NCBI RefSeq assembly: GCF_033958435.1
Contig: NC_134137.1
Location: 105,844,501 to 105,908,500 of the forward strand
DNA: 64,000 bases
From: Carettochelys insculpta
Lineage: Eukaryota; Chordata; Testudines; Carettochelyidae
Direction: 5' to 3'
The position numbers and the translations under genes were made by a program. The notes under the pieces are model-generated. The model was not told where the DNA came from and ran no database searches. It saw nothing but the letters and a program-made list of their open reading frames with translations. Positions 43,276 to 57,800 of the stretch are shown here, one piece after another. Numbering within the stretch: position 1 is the stretch's first letter; each line of letters opens with the position of its first letter.

Positions 43276-43734
43276 GGTCTGCGTGCCTATGGCTCTTCAG
43301 ACCGCGTGCTGTGCAGGCTGAGTGTGTCTGGGAGGGGCCCTTTAAGGGAGCGGCTAGCTGTTGCCCCGGAAGCGCTAGTCTGCCCTGTGACCCTGTCTGC
43401 AGCTGTGTCTGGCATCCCTATTTCGATGTGTGCTACTTTGGCGTGTAGACATTCCCTCGCAGCGCCTATTTCGATGTGGTGCTGCGCCACGTCGATGACG
43501 TGTAGACATTATTCATCGAAATGGCCTATTTCGATGTCGCTACATCGAAATAGGCTACTTCGAAGTAGGTTTCACGTGTAGGCATAGCTGATGTCTCCCA
43601 AGAGGTCAGTAAGCAGTGGAAGTGTTGGTAATACTGCTAGATAATACTGACTTCCTGTGGTTTGACAAATTCTCTGGTTCAGCAACGGTGAGGTTCCAAG
43701 GGTGCCATCTTAAAAAAGTTCAACCTGTATTTAG

Positions 43735-44375
43735 TTTTTATAAGTTTGCATAGTTTAGTATCCTTAATAGTTAATTCCCCGCCCCAGTATATTGTGTCCA
43801 AGATCCTAAGATTTAAGAACTGCCCCAACCCTTCTCAGTCAGTTATGACCACTTTGGGTGTCGTTGCCACAGGGAAACTCATGTCTCCTCTAATTTCACT
43901 ATTTGCCAGTCGTTCCCAAGATGAACTAGTCAAGCCTGTGAATATATGCTTCTGAGATTCCTAATGTATCATCCTGTGATGCTCAAGTCCATGAGAGCCC
44001 TCTCTCCATGGAACAGAGGCATGCAGAAGCATCACTCTGAGCTCCCAGATCTGGAGCTGATGGGAGCAGAGCAAAAGATTCTTCCAGGCAAGGTATGAGA
44101 GAAAAGAGGAAATACTCTGTCAAAAAGCATGAGTGATCCTCCTCTAAAAGCATGAAAGCAGCTCAGGTTTTATGAACATGCTAAGGCAGTGGTTTTAAAC
44201 CACTTCAGATATGCATTCTGCCACCTTCTCTGTTTTTCTCACGTGTAGAATATTTGTACCTGGATGAACTGTAGGGTTCAGAATTTTGTCAAAATGTTCC
44301 TTACATGCATCTAGCATCTCTTTGGCACTTGACAGGTCACCAGTAGCCTTTTGTACTGCTTACCTCATTGGCCTG
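43735..44375. other. Non-coding stretch, nothing recognised
   Basis: Only short frames occur and no transposon tips were identified. Confidence 0.4.
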
Positions 44376-44379
44376 ATTA

Positions 44380-44640
44380 TTAGACTCATAGAAGATTAGG
44401 GTGGGAAGCAGTGTTTCCTCTAATTTTTTCCATCCAGGGGCAGAATACATTTTATTATGTGCATCACCAGTGGAAACACATGCTGGTGGCTTTGGGCGCT
44501 CTGCTAATCAACTGTGCGGCATTTAAATCTCTCCTGGGTAGCTTACAGGGAACACTGGTTGGAAGAAGTCTCCAGAGGACATCTAGTCCAACCTCCTATT
44601 TTAAACAGGACCAACCCCAACTAAATCATCCCAGCCAGCA
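44380..44640 (-). mobile_element. CR1 LINE 3' fragment interrupted by a hAT MITE
   Basis: Minus-strand CR1 3' sequence (plus-strand CATAGAAGATTAGGGTGGGAAG, then CATCTAGTCCAACCTCC and AGGACCAACCCC) is split at 44408/44558 by a 149-bp insertion. Confidence 0.7.
44409..44557. mobile_element. hAT-type MITE, 149 bp
   Basis: It has tips CAGTGTTTCC and, read inward from the right, CAGTGTTCCC. The 8-bp flanks are GTGGGAAG (44401-44408) and GTTGGAAG (44558-44565), one mismatch apart. Tips and duplication length fit hAT. There is no coding capacity. Confidence 0.75.
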
Positions 44641-44649
44641 GTTTTGTTA

Positions 44650-47120
44650 AGCTGAGTCTCATTATATTTCCATAAAAAAATTAGAACATTATAGGAACAG
44701 TCTAATCAAACCAAGACTTCTGGATGGCAAAAGAAGTAAAAGCATTATGCAAAGCAATGAAGAAATCACAAAGATTGAAGAAGCAGAAGCTTTGGAAAGA
44801 TGACACAACCTGAGAAGGCATCCAGAAACCTCAGACACTGGTTTCTAGACGTTCACTGAAATCACTATTCTCTTGTCCACTGCTATAGCACCCCGGTCTC
44901 TGTGCTCTTCTTGTCCACTTGAATGTCTGAAGTAAAATGTAATTTCCAGCTGTCAGCTCTATGGTACATGACAAGCATACCTCCCTATGACAGCAAGAGA
45001 AACTTACAGTTTCATTAACTCCTGTGCCACTAGCCAATCTGACTTAGAACAAATACAGGTCTAAGTTTCCAGCATATGATGCATGTAATTTGTATAGCAG
45101 TTGTCTGAAATCCATGACCATTTCAATTTGTTAGCCCTCTTAGGTCTGAATTGAAATCTGTGTAAATCAATTTGGTTTGGTGCACTGTTTCTGTAACAAG
45201 TACATTTTCAGTTGACCCTATCTAGCCCATAGGAAAGCCATGTGATTACTTGCTATGGCCTGCTAGAAATAGATGTCAGTGGTTCCATCATAGTTTGCTT
45301 GCCTTTCAAGGCAAATGAGCTTAGACTTCTTGCATTTGAAATCAGCATTTTCATTCTGTAATATGATGGGGTTTTGGGGCACAGCTAGAAAAATCAATGC
45401 AGGGTATCGTTGCTTAAAACCGGGCCACTTACAGCCCCAGGCTGGGACTTCCTTCTCACTAAGGCAAATCCAACCAGCCACCACAGCACCTCTGCCAGCC
45501 CTGCTGGCCAGCCAGAAGCCACACAAGCAAACCCACAGACTTCCCAGCTGCTATATCAGCCCAGACCAACAACCCCCCCAACTCAGGTGAGTGGTTCTCA
45601 CAACCTATTTCACCAACTCCACATAGATTCTCCCAGTCCCCAAAGGGTCCATCCGCAGTCCCTGGAGAGGACCCACATTCCTGAAATATGTATTTGGCTG
45701 TGTGAGCCTTTTGTTAAGCCCATTATCCTGGCTGGGGTGGCGATCACACCTCCCATTGTATACTCGTGGCTCTAAATATTCCTAATACAACTAGAGAGCT
45801 AAAATCTGTAAATGTACCGACCAACATGATACAGATATATAAGTAGCACACGCAGATTCAGGTCATCTTCAACTTTCTTTAGACGCTTCACACAGCCCCC
45901 CAGCACACCGTTTGGGGCCCATAGATACAATGGACACATAAAATGGCTTCCATATCCAATACAAAAGTCCAGTCTCATGACACATTCTCCTAGAGAGACT
46001 TCCTTGAAGAGGGTCCTGATTTGAAATTAACTATTCTCTTAGATATTGCAGGCTCTGTGATATTGTGTGTGACTATTTTGTGTTTCCCTAAATCAGACTA
46101 CCCCATCCACTTCCCAGGAAACATGCCTGCATGTGATTCTATCCAAGCACAAGGATTTTAAGCATAAAATTTAAATAAAATCCATCCCATTTCTTTCTAC
46201 TATGTCATCATAATAATCCACTCCCCTGTTTGCTTCCTTTTGTCATTACCTACATGCTATTCCTAAAGAAACTTCCACTGCCTCCTGACCTTTTATATCC
46301 TATAAATTCCTACACTTCTTTTTTCTGTAGTAGTGTCCATGATGTGTGAGGCACTGTCCAAACATGTGAGACAACCCAGTCTCTCATCCAAAGATTTTTC
46401 TGTGTATTAGAGGTAGGGATTAAGTACAGGCTCACGTGTATATGAGAAGTTTAGAAATTATCTTCATGAACTGACTATTTTGATGGGAGCTGCAATACAG
46501 CAGGTCTGAACTAGACTGTGCAAATGAGGTGAAGACTTCGAGTTTTAAAGTTTTAAACCCCAATAAAAGAATGTGATCCTCTTCTGCTTTGTGGCAATGC
46601 TAGAAATTCAGGGCAGTTTCCATTGACCTCAGTGAAATTATTCAATTTTTAAACCAGTTTGGTTAAGATTAGAGTTTGGTCCCCCAAATACATTTGACGT
46701 AGTTGTGTTTCATCTAGGGAAATCTTTCAACAAATTTTTAAAAGAATAAAAATCAGTCACCCAGAGTACTTCCCTTGTTGACTTTTGTTTTAGGTGCAGG
46801 ATTTATCTTTCAGCCACAGAAGATTTAAGATTGTACTTAGCGCTTTGCTAGCCAGAGCATTGCTGGCTGGTCCCTCATGTTCCAGCTTACTGAGCCATGG
46901 TACGCCACAGTAAAGTCACATATTCATACAGCAGCTATTCATTTGTCTATCTTATCTGGAAAGTAACTAAAAGAGCTACCCCCATGTTGGTTGGTGGGAT
47001 TACATGATAAATCACTTTCTCTCTCTGACCACAAAAAGAGATTTTATTTTTATGTAAGAAGAGGGAAACGTTATTACTTCCAAGCACAACTTGCTACTTA
47101 CCACTTATGCTGTAGTGACA
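44650..47120. other. Non-coding stretch, nothing recognised
   Basis: Short random frames only (121 codons or fewer, low conservation features). Confidence 0.4.
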
Positions 47121-47127
47121 AACTAGG

Positions 47128-47640
47128 GCTGTGTCTACACTGGCACTTTCAGCGCTAAATCTGTCATCATTCAGGGGTGTGAAAAAATACCCCCGGAGTG
47201 ATAAAAGCTTTAGCACTGAAAAGACAGTGCTTGATTGCTGGGAATGGTAAAGCTACCAACCCTCTTTTGGGGAAGGGGGCAGAAGGAGGTTTACTGCTAG
47301 GAGAGCTCTCCTCTACTGATAGAGCAACTGTGCTGCCAACATCACAGCACTGTAGTGGCAGCTCTATAATGTGGGTACTGTTGACATACCCCTAGGCTAG
47401 GTCTACAGTATAGAGCATACAGCACAGTGTTGACATATCTTAGACTAGGTCTACACTAGAGAGCTTACAGCAGCACAGCTGTACCAGTGCTGTAAGATCT
47501 CCTGTGTCGTTTCTCTATGCTGACAGGAGAGAGTTTTCCTGTTGACATAATTAATCCACCCTCAATGCGCGGTGGTAGTTCTGCTGCTGACATGGCACCA
47601 TGCACACTATGCTACTAACATAACTTATTTCACTTAGAAG
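47128..47640. repeat. MITE fragments with GGTCTACACTAG-type tips
   Basis: GGGCTGTGTCTACACTGGCA at 47128 and a second tip TAGGTCTACACTAGAGAGC at 47445 indicate at least two adjacent or nested non-autonomous elements. Boundaries were not resolved. Confidence 0.35.
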
Positions 47641-48022
47641 AGTGGAACATTCATATCCCTGAGCAGAATAAGTTCTCCTTTGTGTGCCTGCTCCTATTTA
47701 TTCAAGTTAGGTGTGCACGTGCTGCAGACATGACAGTCAGAAACTTTTACCCTAGCTACTCCCGGTCAGGTCAGTGGGGAAGCCCCCTCGAGGGGCGCCC
47801 TGTATATGACTCTGCACAGCCCACCACCCCTGAGTTCCTCCTTACTGCCAATGTAGGTTGCCAGTTCTGTGGCTGAGTGCTTTGTTGTTATGCCACATCT
47901 CTTTAGTGCTTTGCTGTGTAAATAGTTGTAAATAGTTCTCTTAGTGTAGTCTATTGTTTCTTAAAAACAAGTAGTCCTATAGCACCTTAAAGTTCAACAA
48001 TTTTGGAGCAAAAATGAGAATA

Positions 48023-50490
<2,468 letters not shown>

Positions 50491-50499
50491 CTTGCTGCT

Positions 50500-51590
50500 G
50501 TTTCCCCACAAGCCTCACTTGATGTTACTAATGATGGAAACTCATAGGAGAAATTTGAGTTAATTCACTTTGTTCTGTTTTCTGAGTTGCAAAGTGATGC
50601 AAAGTCAAAATGCTGCTATCTTTCTCATCAAATTATACTTTTAGGAATTGAAGTTGAAGATTCTTGCAAAATATATTCTTATGTTTTGTCAGCCACTGGA
50701 AGATAGAGGAAGACAGTTCTCCAAATTGGGTCACAACTGGCTTTGATTTTAAATCCCATCTTTGCAGCATCTTGTTCCAGCAAATATCTTCAGCTGTGAT
50801 AGAGGTGTGGTATGAAAATAATGGAGTATAGAGCTAATTGAGTGCAGAAGAGGCACAAACTTCCCACAGTAGGTGATGCCATTTTGCAGCTAACTGGTTC
50901 TCTGCTTCTAAGTCATGGTATGTCTGGTCATACTGTTAATGGGAGCAAGGACCAACCCATGTGTTCTTCTTTGGGGGAAGTTGAGGGGGAAGTTCCCCTC
51001 AATAAAGGAAGGAGAAGGATGCTTCAGTAAGTCTCCTATTGCTTCAGTACACGGTCATATAAAGTGGAGAAGGAAAGGATGTATAGCTGTTGGCTAAATT
51101 CTGAAGCTAAATCTGCACCACCAGCATACCCATTTCATTAGGGAACTCTAGAGACTGAAAAATAGGTAGCTGTCTGACCAGCTCTCCTTCCCTCTGATTT
51201 GGCAGTGAAGGGGAAGGTGCAGAGATAGCTCTTCCATCACAACAGACTGCCAGTTTGATAAACAGAATCCTCAGAAGTGGCTGGAAAGAAAGTAACTAAC
51301 TGTACAAGGACTCTTTGGAGACTGGATGTCAAGAGAACACCAGGGGAAGTTGAAAAGTGGTACAGAGTGGTGGATACATTTGAAAATGAACTTGAACATT
51401 CAAGTTCATACATGTATGATTAAGGGACTGCCCTTTTATCAGACGATCTTACAACAGTACATAACCTAAAGCACTTCCATTATTATTTGTCTTATCTAGA
51501 TGCGGTGAAGCAAGTTGAAGATTTACTATAAACACTGTCTTGGGATTTATTTGCTTTTTCAGTTCAGACTGTTAACTTACTTTTAGTATA
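50500..51590. other. Non-coding stretch, nothing recognised
   Basis: No supported gene or repeat. Confidence 0.4.
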
Positions 51591-51594
51591 GTAT

Positions 51595-52004
51595 GGCTGT
51601 GGCCTATATGCAAATGGCCATTCCAAAGATTACTAATGAGGCACTGAATTGAATATTCAGTGCCTCATTAGCATTAGGATGCTTCCAGCCACAAGCGCCG
51701 CTTTCGAATGTGAATGGCTCAGCATGGCTACATGGGGGTCCTTTTTGAAAGGACCCCTCACATTTCAAAACCCCCTTCTTCCCCTCCACTGAGAGGAATA
51801 AGGGGATTTCGAAATGTGCAGGGTCCTCTTAAAAAGGACCCCCGTGTAGCCACGCCAAGCTGCATGCCTTTGAAGGTGGCACTTTCGAAGCACCGTGGTT
51901 GGAAGTGTCCTAATGCTAATGAGGAATTCAGTGCCTCATTAGTACTCTTCAAAATGGCCATTTGTATTAACGTTTCAAAGTTTTGGCCAAGTGTGGCCAC
52001 AGCC
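51595..52004. mobile_element. Palindromic MITE, 410 bp, TAT target duplication
   Basis: The tips are exact inverted GGCTGTGGCC / GGCCACAGCC. The triplet TAT flanks both ends (51592-51594, 52005-52007). Long subterminal inverted repeats (TACTAATGAGGCACTGAATT ... and its reverse near 51920-51955; ATTAGGATGCTTCC near 51674) make nearly the whole element a foldback. The 3-bp TWA-like duplication suggests Harbinger class. Confidence 0.75.
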
Positions 52005-52009
52005 TATGA

Positions 52010-52590
52010 GTGTGTGTGTGTGCACGTGTATCTATATAAAATACATTTGTGCTATTCTTTCAAAACTTTTTCCTTCTAATGTTTTGGTGCTTACCTATAG
52101 GCAGAAAAGCAGTTTGCGAAGCATTTAAATTTTAAGGTTTTTTTTCCTAAATGCAGACTTAACTCCCTGTGATTGACATTCAAATTCTGTTTGTTAAATT
52201 CTGTTTAGGGTTTTCCAGGTTTTATAAAAATACCTTTCAGCATGGTATTTGAGGCAGGATAAACTCGGAAATGATTTTACATTTGTAAGGAATGTGCCAG
52301 CAGGAATTCAATGCTGCTGAAGGCTGGGAAGAATGTGTCGCCCAGAGATCATTTGCATGAGAATGCAAAGGTGTGCATATGTGATACCTTGCAAACAAAG
52401 CCTGATGGGTAGCAAGGAAGCAATGAGTTTTGTCTGTTGTAAACACATTGTTGTAAAATCACAATTTATGCTAACACTCTGTATAAGAATTGTGAAATCT
52501 CACCAGCATTCCAAGTCATTGTGGGGGACAGGGCAGGTCATCATAACTGCATAAGACATGGATTACACAGGGTTCCCCTGGTTTAAAGCA
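52010..52590. other. Non-coding stretch
   Basis: A short (GT)n run lies near 52008-52028. Nothing else recognised. Confidence 0.4.
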
Positions 52591-52599
52591 TTGTAAAGC

Positions 52600-53480
52600 A
52601 GAAGGGGAAGAGTGTGGGTTGAATCAGCTTGCTGAGTGCCTTAGCTCTGCCTAAGCCTTGGTCACATAGCTATAAGACCAGTTTGATTAGCCCTTTCCAT
52701 GTATTAAAAGGTAGAGCTGGATACTAGTGCTTGCATGTTGTAGGAGGCTTTACTTTGGTTGATGCTGTGAGCTGAAATCACAGGATGGCAGCTAAGGCCC
52801 CTAAGAGCTGAAATCAGAGAGTTTTGCCGCAAGCCAAACCCACAGTGCTGGATGGATGGCATAGATGGGTGGTAGGAGGAGCAACAGACAGACAGATGGT
52901 GCAAACGGTGGACAGCTGATAGGAGGAGCAGTGGTGGACGGATGGTGTGACTGGCGACCGGCTGGTAGGAGCAAGCAGAATGCTGGACCAGCGCAAAGGT
53001 GGCATTGTCTCAGATTCCATGAGGGAATGTATCAGTGTGAGGTGTCAGTGCCTGCATGGACTGGACCAAGTTGTAAGTGGGGCATTTGAATTGGGGGTGT
53101 GGAGAAAGTTGGGTGTGTTGATTGGGTTTGTTGATTGGCTGTTTACAGTATTGGACTGGTGATCCTGAGAGGCCAAGGACATTGCTCAATGCATTTGGGC
53201 TGGGACATTTACTTGAGCATTGGTTATGAACTCTGGGTGTGGTATTTTCCCAGAGCTTATGCTAACTGACCTTTCTGCCTCTTTTATTAAATATTCTTTT
53301 CTACACTCAGACTCTGTGCTTGCAAGTGGGGAAGCATTGCCTCTCCGAGGTGTCCAGGGGTGTGTGAAGTTCCCAGGCTACTGGGTGGGGGCTTGAGCCA
53401 GTTTTGTGTGAGATGGATGAAAAGGAGCCCCAAGATGTTGAACCCGGCCCTGGTTGCTGCCAACTCCTTCCGGCAGAAGG
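52600..53480 (+). repeat. Possible ERV-type LTR, boundaries not resolved
   Basis: A polyadenylation-like ATTAAATATTC near 53287 is followed by a T/C-rich R-U5-like stretch (CTACACTCAGACTCTGTGC, GAAGCATTGCCTCTCCGAGG). Upstream is a purine-rich U3-like region with GGAGGAGCA repeats. TG/CA ends and a duplication were not found, so this is tentative. Confidence 0.3.
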
Positions 53481-53569
53481 GTTACCCATTCATTCTCTCA
53501 TATCTTTTTTGTCAGTTGGATTCCAATCCCTCTGACGTTACTTGTCCTGTGTGAAGCCCAGATAAAACC

Positions 53570-53758
53570 AGTGCCTCTAAAGGCTGATACTGTAAGAGAG
53601 GTGGTAGAATCTCCATCCCTAGAGGTTTTAAGGTCCTGGGTTGACATAGTCATGGCTGGGATGATTTAGTTGAGGTTGATCCTGTTTTTAGGAGGGGGCT
53701 AGACTAGATGACCCCCTGAGGTCCCTTCCAGCCCTAGAATTCTATGATTCTATGATTA
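53570..53758 (+). mobile_element. CR1 LINE 3' end with ATTCTATG terminal repeat
   Basis: It runs GGTGGTAGAATCTCCATCCC, GATGACCCCCTGAGGTCCC, TTCCAGCCCTAGAATTC and ends ATTCTATGATTCTATGATT, the diagnostic CR1 3' terminus. It is 5'-truncated. Confidence 0.85.
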
Positions 53759-53764
53759 ACAGTT

Positions 53765-54430
53765 CATTGGGACTATTCATGTTCTGGAAACAAAGCACAT
53801 GCTTGGAACTTAGGGCCTTATAGGACTGGGCTCTCCGTATACAAGAGTAATTGTTAACAAAGGTGGGTTTTTAAGGGGTAGTTAGACTCCGAATAAAGTT
53901 TGCTTTTTAATTTGGTAAGCCTTTTGATACTCACATTTGTCTCACTGATTCCGTGTCATATTTACACAATCAGAGATATTTATGTAGGTGTAACTGATTG
54001 CATAATTTGAAAACAGTAGGGTAGAACAGGCCCACCCCAGGGCATAATTTAACTTATACATTATGTATTTTATTACTGATGAGATTCAAGAAGGAATAAG
54101 CCCAGCTTGACTCTGTGCCTATGTTGACTCTGAAAGTCTGACAATTAGAAACAGTGCAAATGGGCATGGAATTTTTGAAAGATGATAAATGTGGAATCCT
54201 AAAAAGTCGTTGTCACAGTCATTTCAGAGCAGCATCAAAACAATGTAGTTGTAAAAATTTGGTTCTAAACTCAGAAAAATCTAAATATTTTTTCTTAAGT
54301 GGTTTAAAATCTGTATGTTTCTAAAACAATGAAAATCCGTAAATACAGTTATTTTTCCACTGACCAGTCCAAATGGGTAGAAAAAAAGTCTTACTAACTT
54401 CCTTTCTAATTGTTAGTATTGTTGTACAGT
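53765..54430. other. Non-coding stretch, nothing recognised
   Basis: No supported gene or repeat. Confidence 0.4.
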
Positions 54431-54436
54431 CACTCA

Positions 54437-54831
54437 GATTATGTCTACACGAGAAGCCTCTGTCAACAGAAGTCACTGTCGAAAGGGATTTCCTGGCAAA
54501 ACTTTTATCGATAGATTGCATCAACCCAAAAGCAGATTGAAAGAGCAATCCACCCTGTCAACAAAGAGCAGCCAGACTGCTTGGCCTTCTCTTGACAGAA
54601 TGGCTGACCAGAAGCCCTGCAAACGGGTCTGCCCGGTGAACCAGCATCCCTGCTTATTGACAAAAGGGCCCCACAGCGTGTAAGGATGTGGTCAAGAGAT
54701 GCGTTATACCTGAACGGGGAGAGGTGTAATGCTGCCAGCAGATGTGCCAAGTTTTATCGACAAACTGTCGGCAAAGCACATTTTGTGTTTAGATGCTCCC
54801 CGTTTTTCCCCAGCAAAATAAACATAGCCTC
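54437..54831. mobile_element. MITE-like element with TATGTCTACAC tip
   Basis: The left part begins ATTATGTCTACACGAGAAGC. The right end read inward is GGCTATGTTTATTTTG. The interior has TGTCAACAGA / TTGACAGAAT / TATCGACAAA words. CAG or TCAG adjoins both ends. Tips are only partly alike. Confidence 0.4.
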
Positions 54832-54839
54832 AGTGTATT

Positions 54840-57800
54840 ATTAGCTAGTATATCAGTTGGCATAAACTTGTCATTAAGGAAACAAAAAACTAATCTCATA
54901 AGAAAACAAGTAAAAATCTCCTCTGGATCTAAAAGTACCTGTGATTAAAGGCTGTGTCCTGCTTGGAACAATGGATTTATTTAGCTGTTAAATGGCTTCA
55001 GGGTTAGCTTCACAAGTTCCTTTCTTTCTTTCTTTCTTTCTTTCTTTTTCTTTCTTTCTGTTTGATTTAGTGGGAACAGTTAATGGTTTTGTTTTTATCA
55101 TCTTTACCCTCTTCCAAATTATTTACTTAACACAGGGAAGGCAACAGATACTTGGTATTATAAAATCAATTTCATACCTGACTGGACTCTCTCTTCTACC
55201 TCTGTCATTACTCTTGGAGCTTGGGGGTGTTATCTTGGGTTCATTTTTGTTTACACAACTAGATGGCAGTAGGCCTGCCCAGTAATTATTTGGGGAATTT
55301 GGGCCCTGCAGCAGCAAACAATGAATGCTCAGAATTAGACATTTAACATAGCATATACGGTCCTCACTGTTTTGGCACTAAGCAGCAACTATTTTATTCT
55401 AAACAATAAAAAATACCAGGTAAGTGGTCGGATATCTTCGATGTTAAATACATACATATTCCAAATTCAGAAATCATTCACTATGTTTATAAAATGTAAG
55501 ACTGCCATATTCCAGTGATAAACATTTGACTAAATAACTTGAAAAATGTTTGTGTAACATTTGCTCTGTTCACATTTGGTGTGTGTTACAAGTAATCGGC
55601 TTTTGCATAATGATGTTTTTAGCAACTATATACTTTAAGATCTCAGAATGTATTAAAATCTGTGTTTTCTCTAAAGTTCACAGAACATCCCAGTCTGCTT
55701 ACTTTATTTCTTATTATTATTTTAAACTACAAAAGCAGTTAGTGTTATTGATTACAGAGATGTGGAAGGTTGGTTGTCAGAATGAAAGACCATTTTTAGC
55801 AGCCTATTGTTTTGCTACTTTGATCATTGGCATACTAATCTGAAAATTCTAGAGGGAATGATCTTGTCCATGGCCTTGTATTGACAGGCATTAAGGGTGT
55901 ATGTTTCAGTCATGTTATCATTTGTGTTAATTTAACATGATTCAATAGCCCTTATCATGGCATAGGCTAATATGACCAACGGTGGTTCTGCTTTTTGAGG
56001 GGGCTTTTTCAGTCATGTAAAGTTAACACAAATGAGAAGCACACTCTTTTCCCCTATAAAGACAGTGTCCATATTTTGAAATGTGAGGAGCAGTTTTGTT
56101 AGTTTCCTTGAGATGCGAAGAGACAGTCACATGCTGTGAATGGCTGCAAGGCTAGTTCTTTCTGGGTGTAGTTTTAGAGTTCTGCAGATTTTTCATTTTT
56201 TATTGCCATACCTATAGCACAGGCTGCCCATAAAAGTCAATTCAGGATGGGAACAGTTAAGTTAGAGTGGAAACCTGCAACCTTGTACAATTAATTCATC
56301 TGACCTTATTTCTGTACATGGTTCTATTGCTTCTGTCACTGTGGAAGGAAGTCCTCATGTGCCACATTTCAAACTCTGTGTTGTTTGAAGGCACAGGATT
56401 ATTTAGAATTTCAAATAATACAAACACTTGTAATAGAGAGCAGAAAGAGGCTCATGTGTCTATATGGAATGGAGATCAAAATTACATCCCCACATATTCC
56501 ACAACACAACCAGCAAATGCAGGGAGTCTAGAAATTATAATCTCAGGGTAACACAGTGGGAGGTATAATGTCTGATCATGGTACTCCCCTTTATACTTGC
56601 TGCAGATTCTCCCATGGCTCTGGGTCCTTTCCCCACCTTCTGAAAAATGGAGTCTAGTTTATGTTTTCCAGGAAGAAAGAAATGTTGCTGTCAACAGATG
56701 CACTGTATGTTAAATATGTTTGCCTGATTGTTGTAAAGGGCTTTATGGGCTCAGGAAGGTGAAGAATCTGACATAAAGTCAAGAAATGACTGAGGGTTCA
56801 TACCTTATTGCTTTGCAGTACAGACACTGCCAGAAAGGACTTGTACGGTGAGAGTCTGCCAAAAGTATTGCATGATCCCATGTGTCAACTTTTTTTTTGT
56901 CCCCTGAACAGTCAAGTTTGGTGGACAGTCAAGATTTCTTGAACAAAGCACTGAGGCAGCCACAGTTTGGCTATGTGTACTTGGACTTGGGTCCACACAG
57001 TGGGGCTGACAGTCACCATGGGCCCAGGAGCAATGTGGAGGGGGGAGGGGCTAATTCTGGGGTCCACCCCATACTTCCTCAGCGTTAGAAACTTCAGTTC
57101 AGGATTTTGAAATATGTAAAAAGATTTTATTCATGCTTGTGTTTAGCTTTCAGTCCTATTCAGTCCTATTGGGGTCTATGTCCCTGCAGCATAAGTCTTG
57201 ACAATCTTTAAAATTAAGCAAAGTTTGGTATTGATAGTTTAGATGCTTTCATGTTATGGTGAGACAACCAGGAAAAATGCTCATGCGATGATGACCTTTA
57301 TAATGCAGATGCATGTCCAATAGGGTGTGGTGGGAAAAATGCAACTCATTATAGGTAGTTTTACTGGACAAGTCACCTGAAAGTAGTTATAATCCTCAAC
57401 CTCAAAACAAGAGAGATTCCATCAAGACATTAAGCGTATCAGGGCAGCCATTATATAACTACAAAACATAGCACTTGGCGAAAAGTTGTATGCATGTTGC
57501 AAAGGTCAAAGAAGAATTCAGGGTCTCACAAAGCTCCATTTTGATTTTCAGCACCATAGTAAATTCAAACATGATATCCATTAATACCAAATAAACAACA
57601 AAAAATATTCGCAAAAACAGTCATAAAGTGTATCGTGAAGAAAAAGTTGGTCATGTTCTGGGTTCCTCTTTTCTCTCTGCTGCCCCCAGTGCAGGCCATC
57701 ACCCAATTTATCAGTAAGGGAACTTTGTTTTTTTTCAGTTTAGGCAGTGTTATTCGGGATACATCTAGGCCTCAAAGTCAAACAGAATGACATACATGTA

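Larger units (their letters stand above)
38979..43589. mobile_element. Autonomous-type PIF/Harbinger transposon, 4.6 kb
   Basis: The tips are AGCTGTGTCTACAC on the left and, read inward, AGCTATGCCTACAC on the right. The flanking triplets are AAT (38976-38978) and GAT (43590-43592). The intact copy of the host repeat at 23690-24018 confirms the insertion point and a 3-bp duplication with one change. It carries two converging genes, a Myb/SANT-like gene (plus) and a DDE transposase (minus), the standard Harbinger pair. Subterminal regions are rich in TTCGAAG and TTTCGATG. Each gene has a small number of disabling changes. Confidence 0.88.
38785..43730 (+). mobile_element. Tigger-like MITE split by the Harbinger insertion
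   Basis: The left half (38785-38978) begins TACTGGTTGAAC and the right half (43590-43727) ends GTTCAACCTGTA. Joined, they match the reverse complement of 23690-24018, including ATCATGGGTGTGGCC and GTTATTTAGCTCT. The split lies in the sequence CTAAAT/GTCT of the other copy. Confidence 0.7.

Noticed and set aside
54992..55285. 97-codon hydrophobic frame that looked like a membrane protein
   Set aside because: Its N-terminal part is the (TTTC)n run and the rest has no family features.
57690..57713. Mini-exon-like stretch between a CTGCCCCCAG acceptor and a GTAAGG donor
   Set aside because: Only 24 bases, no partner exons and no recognisable peptide; such sites are frequent by chance.
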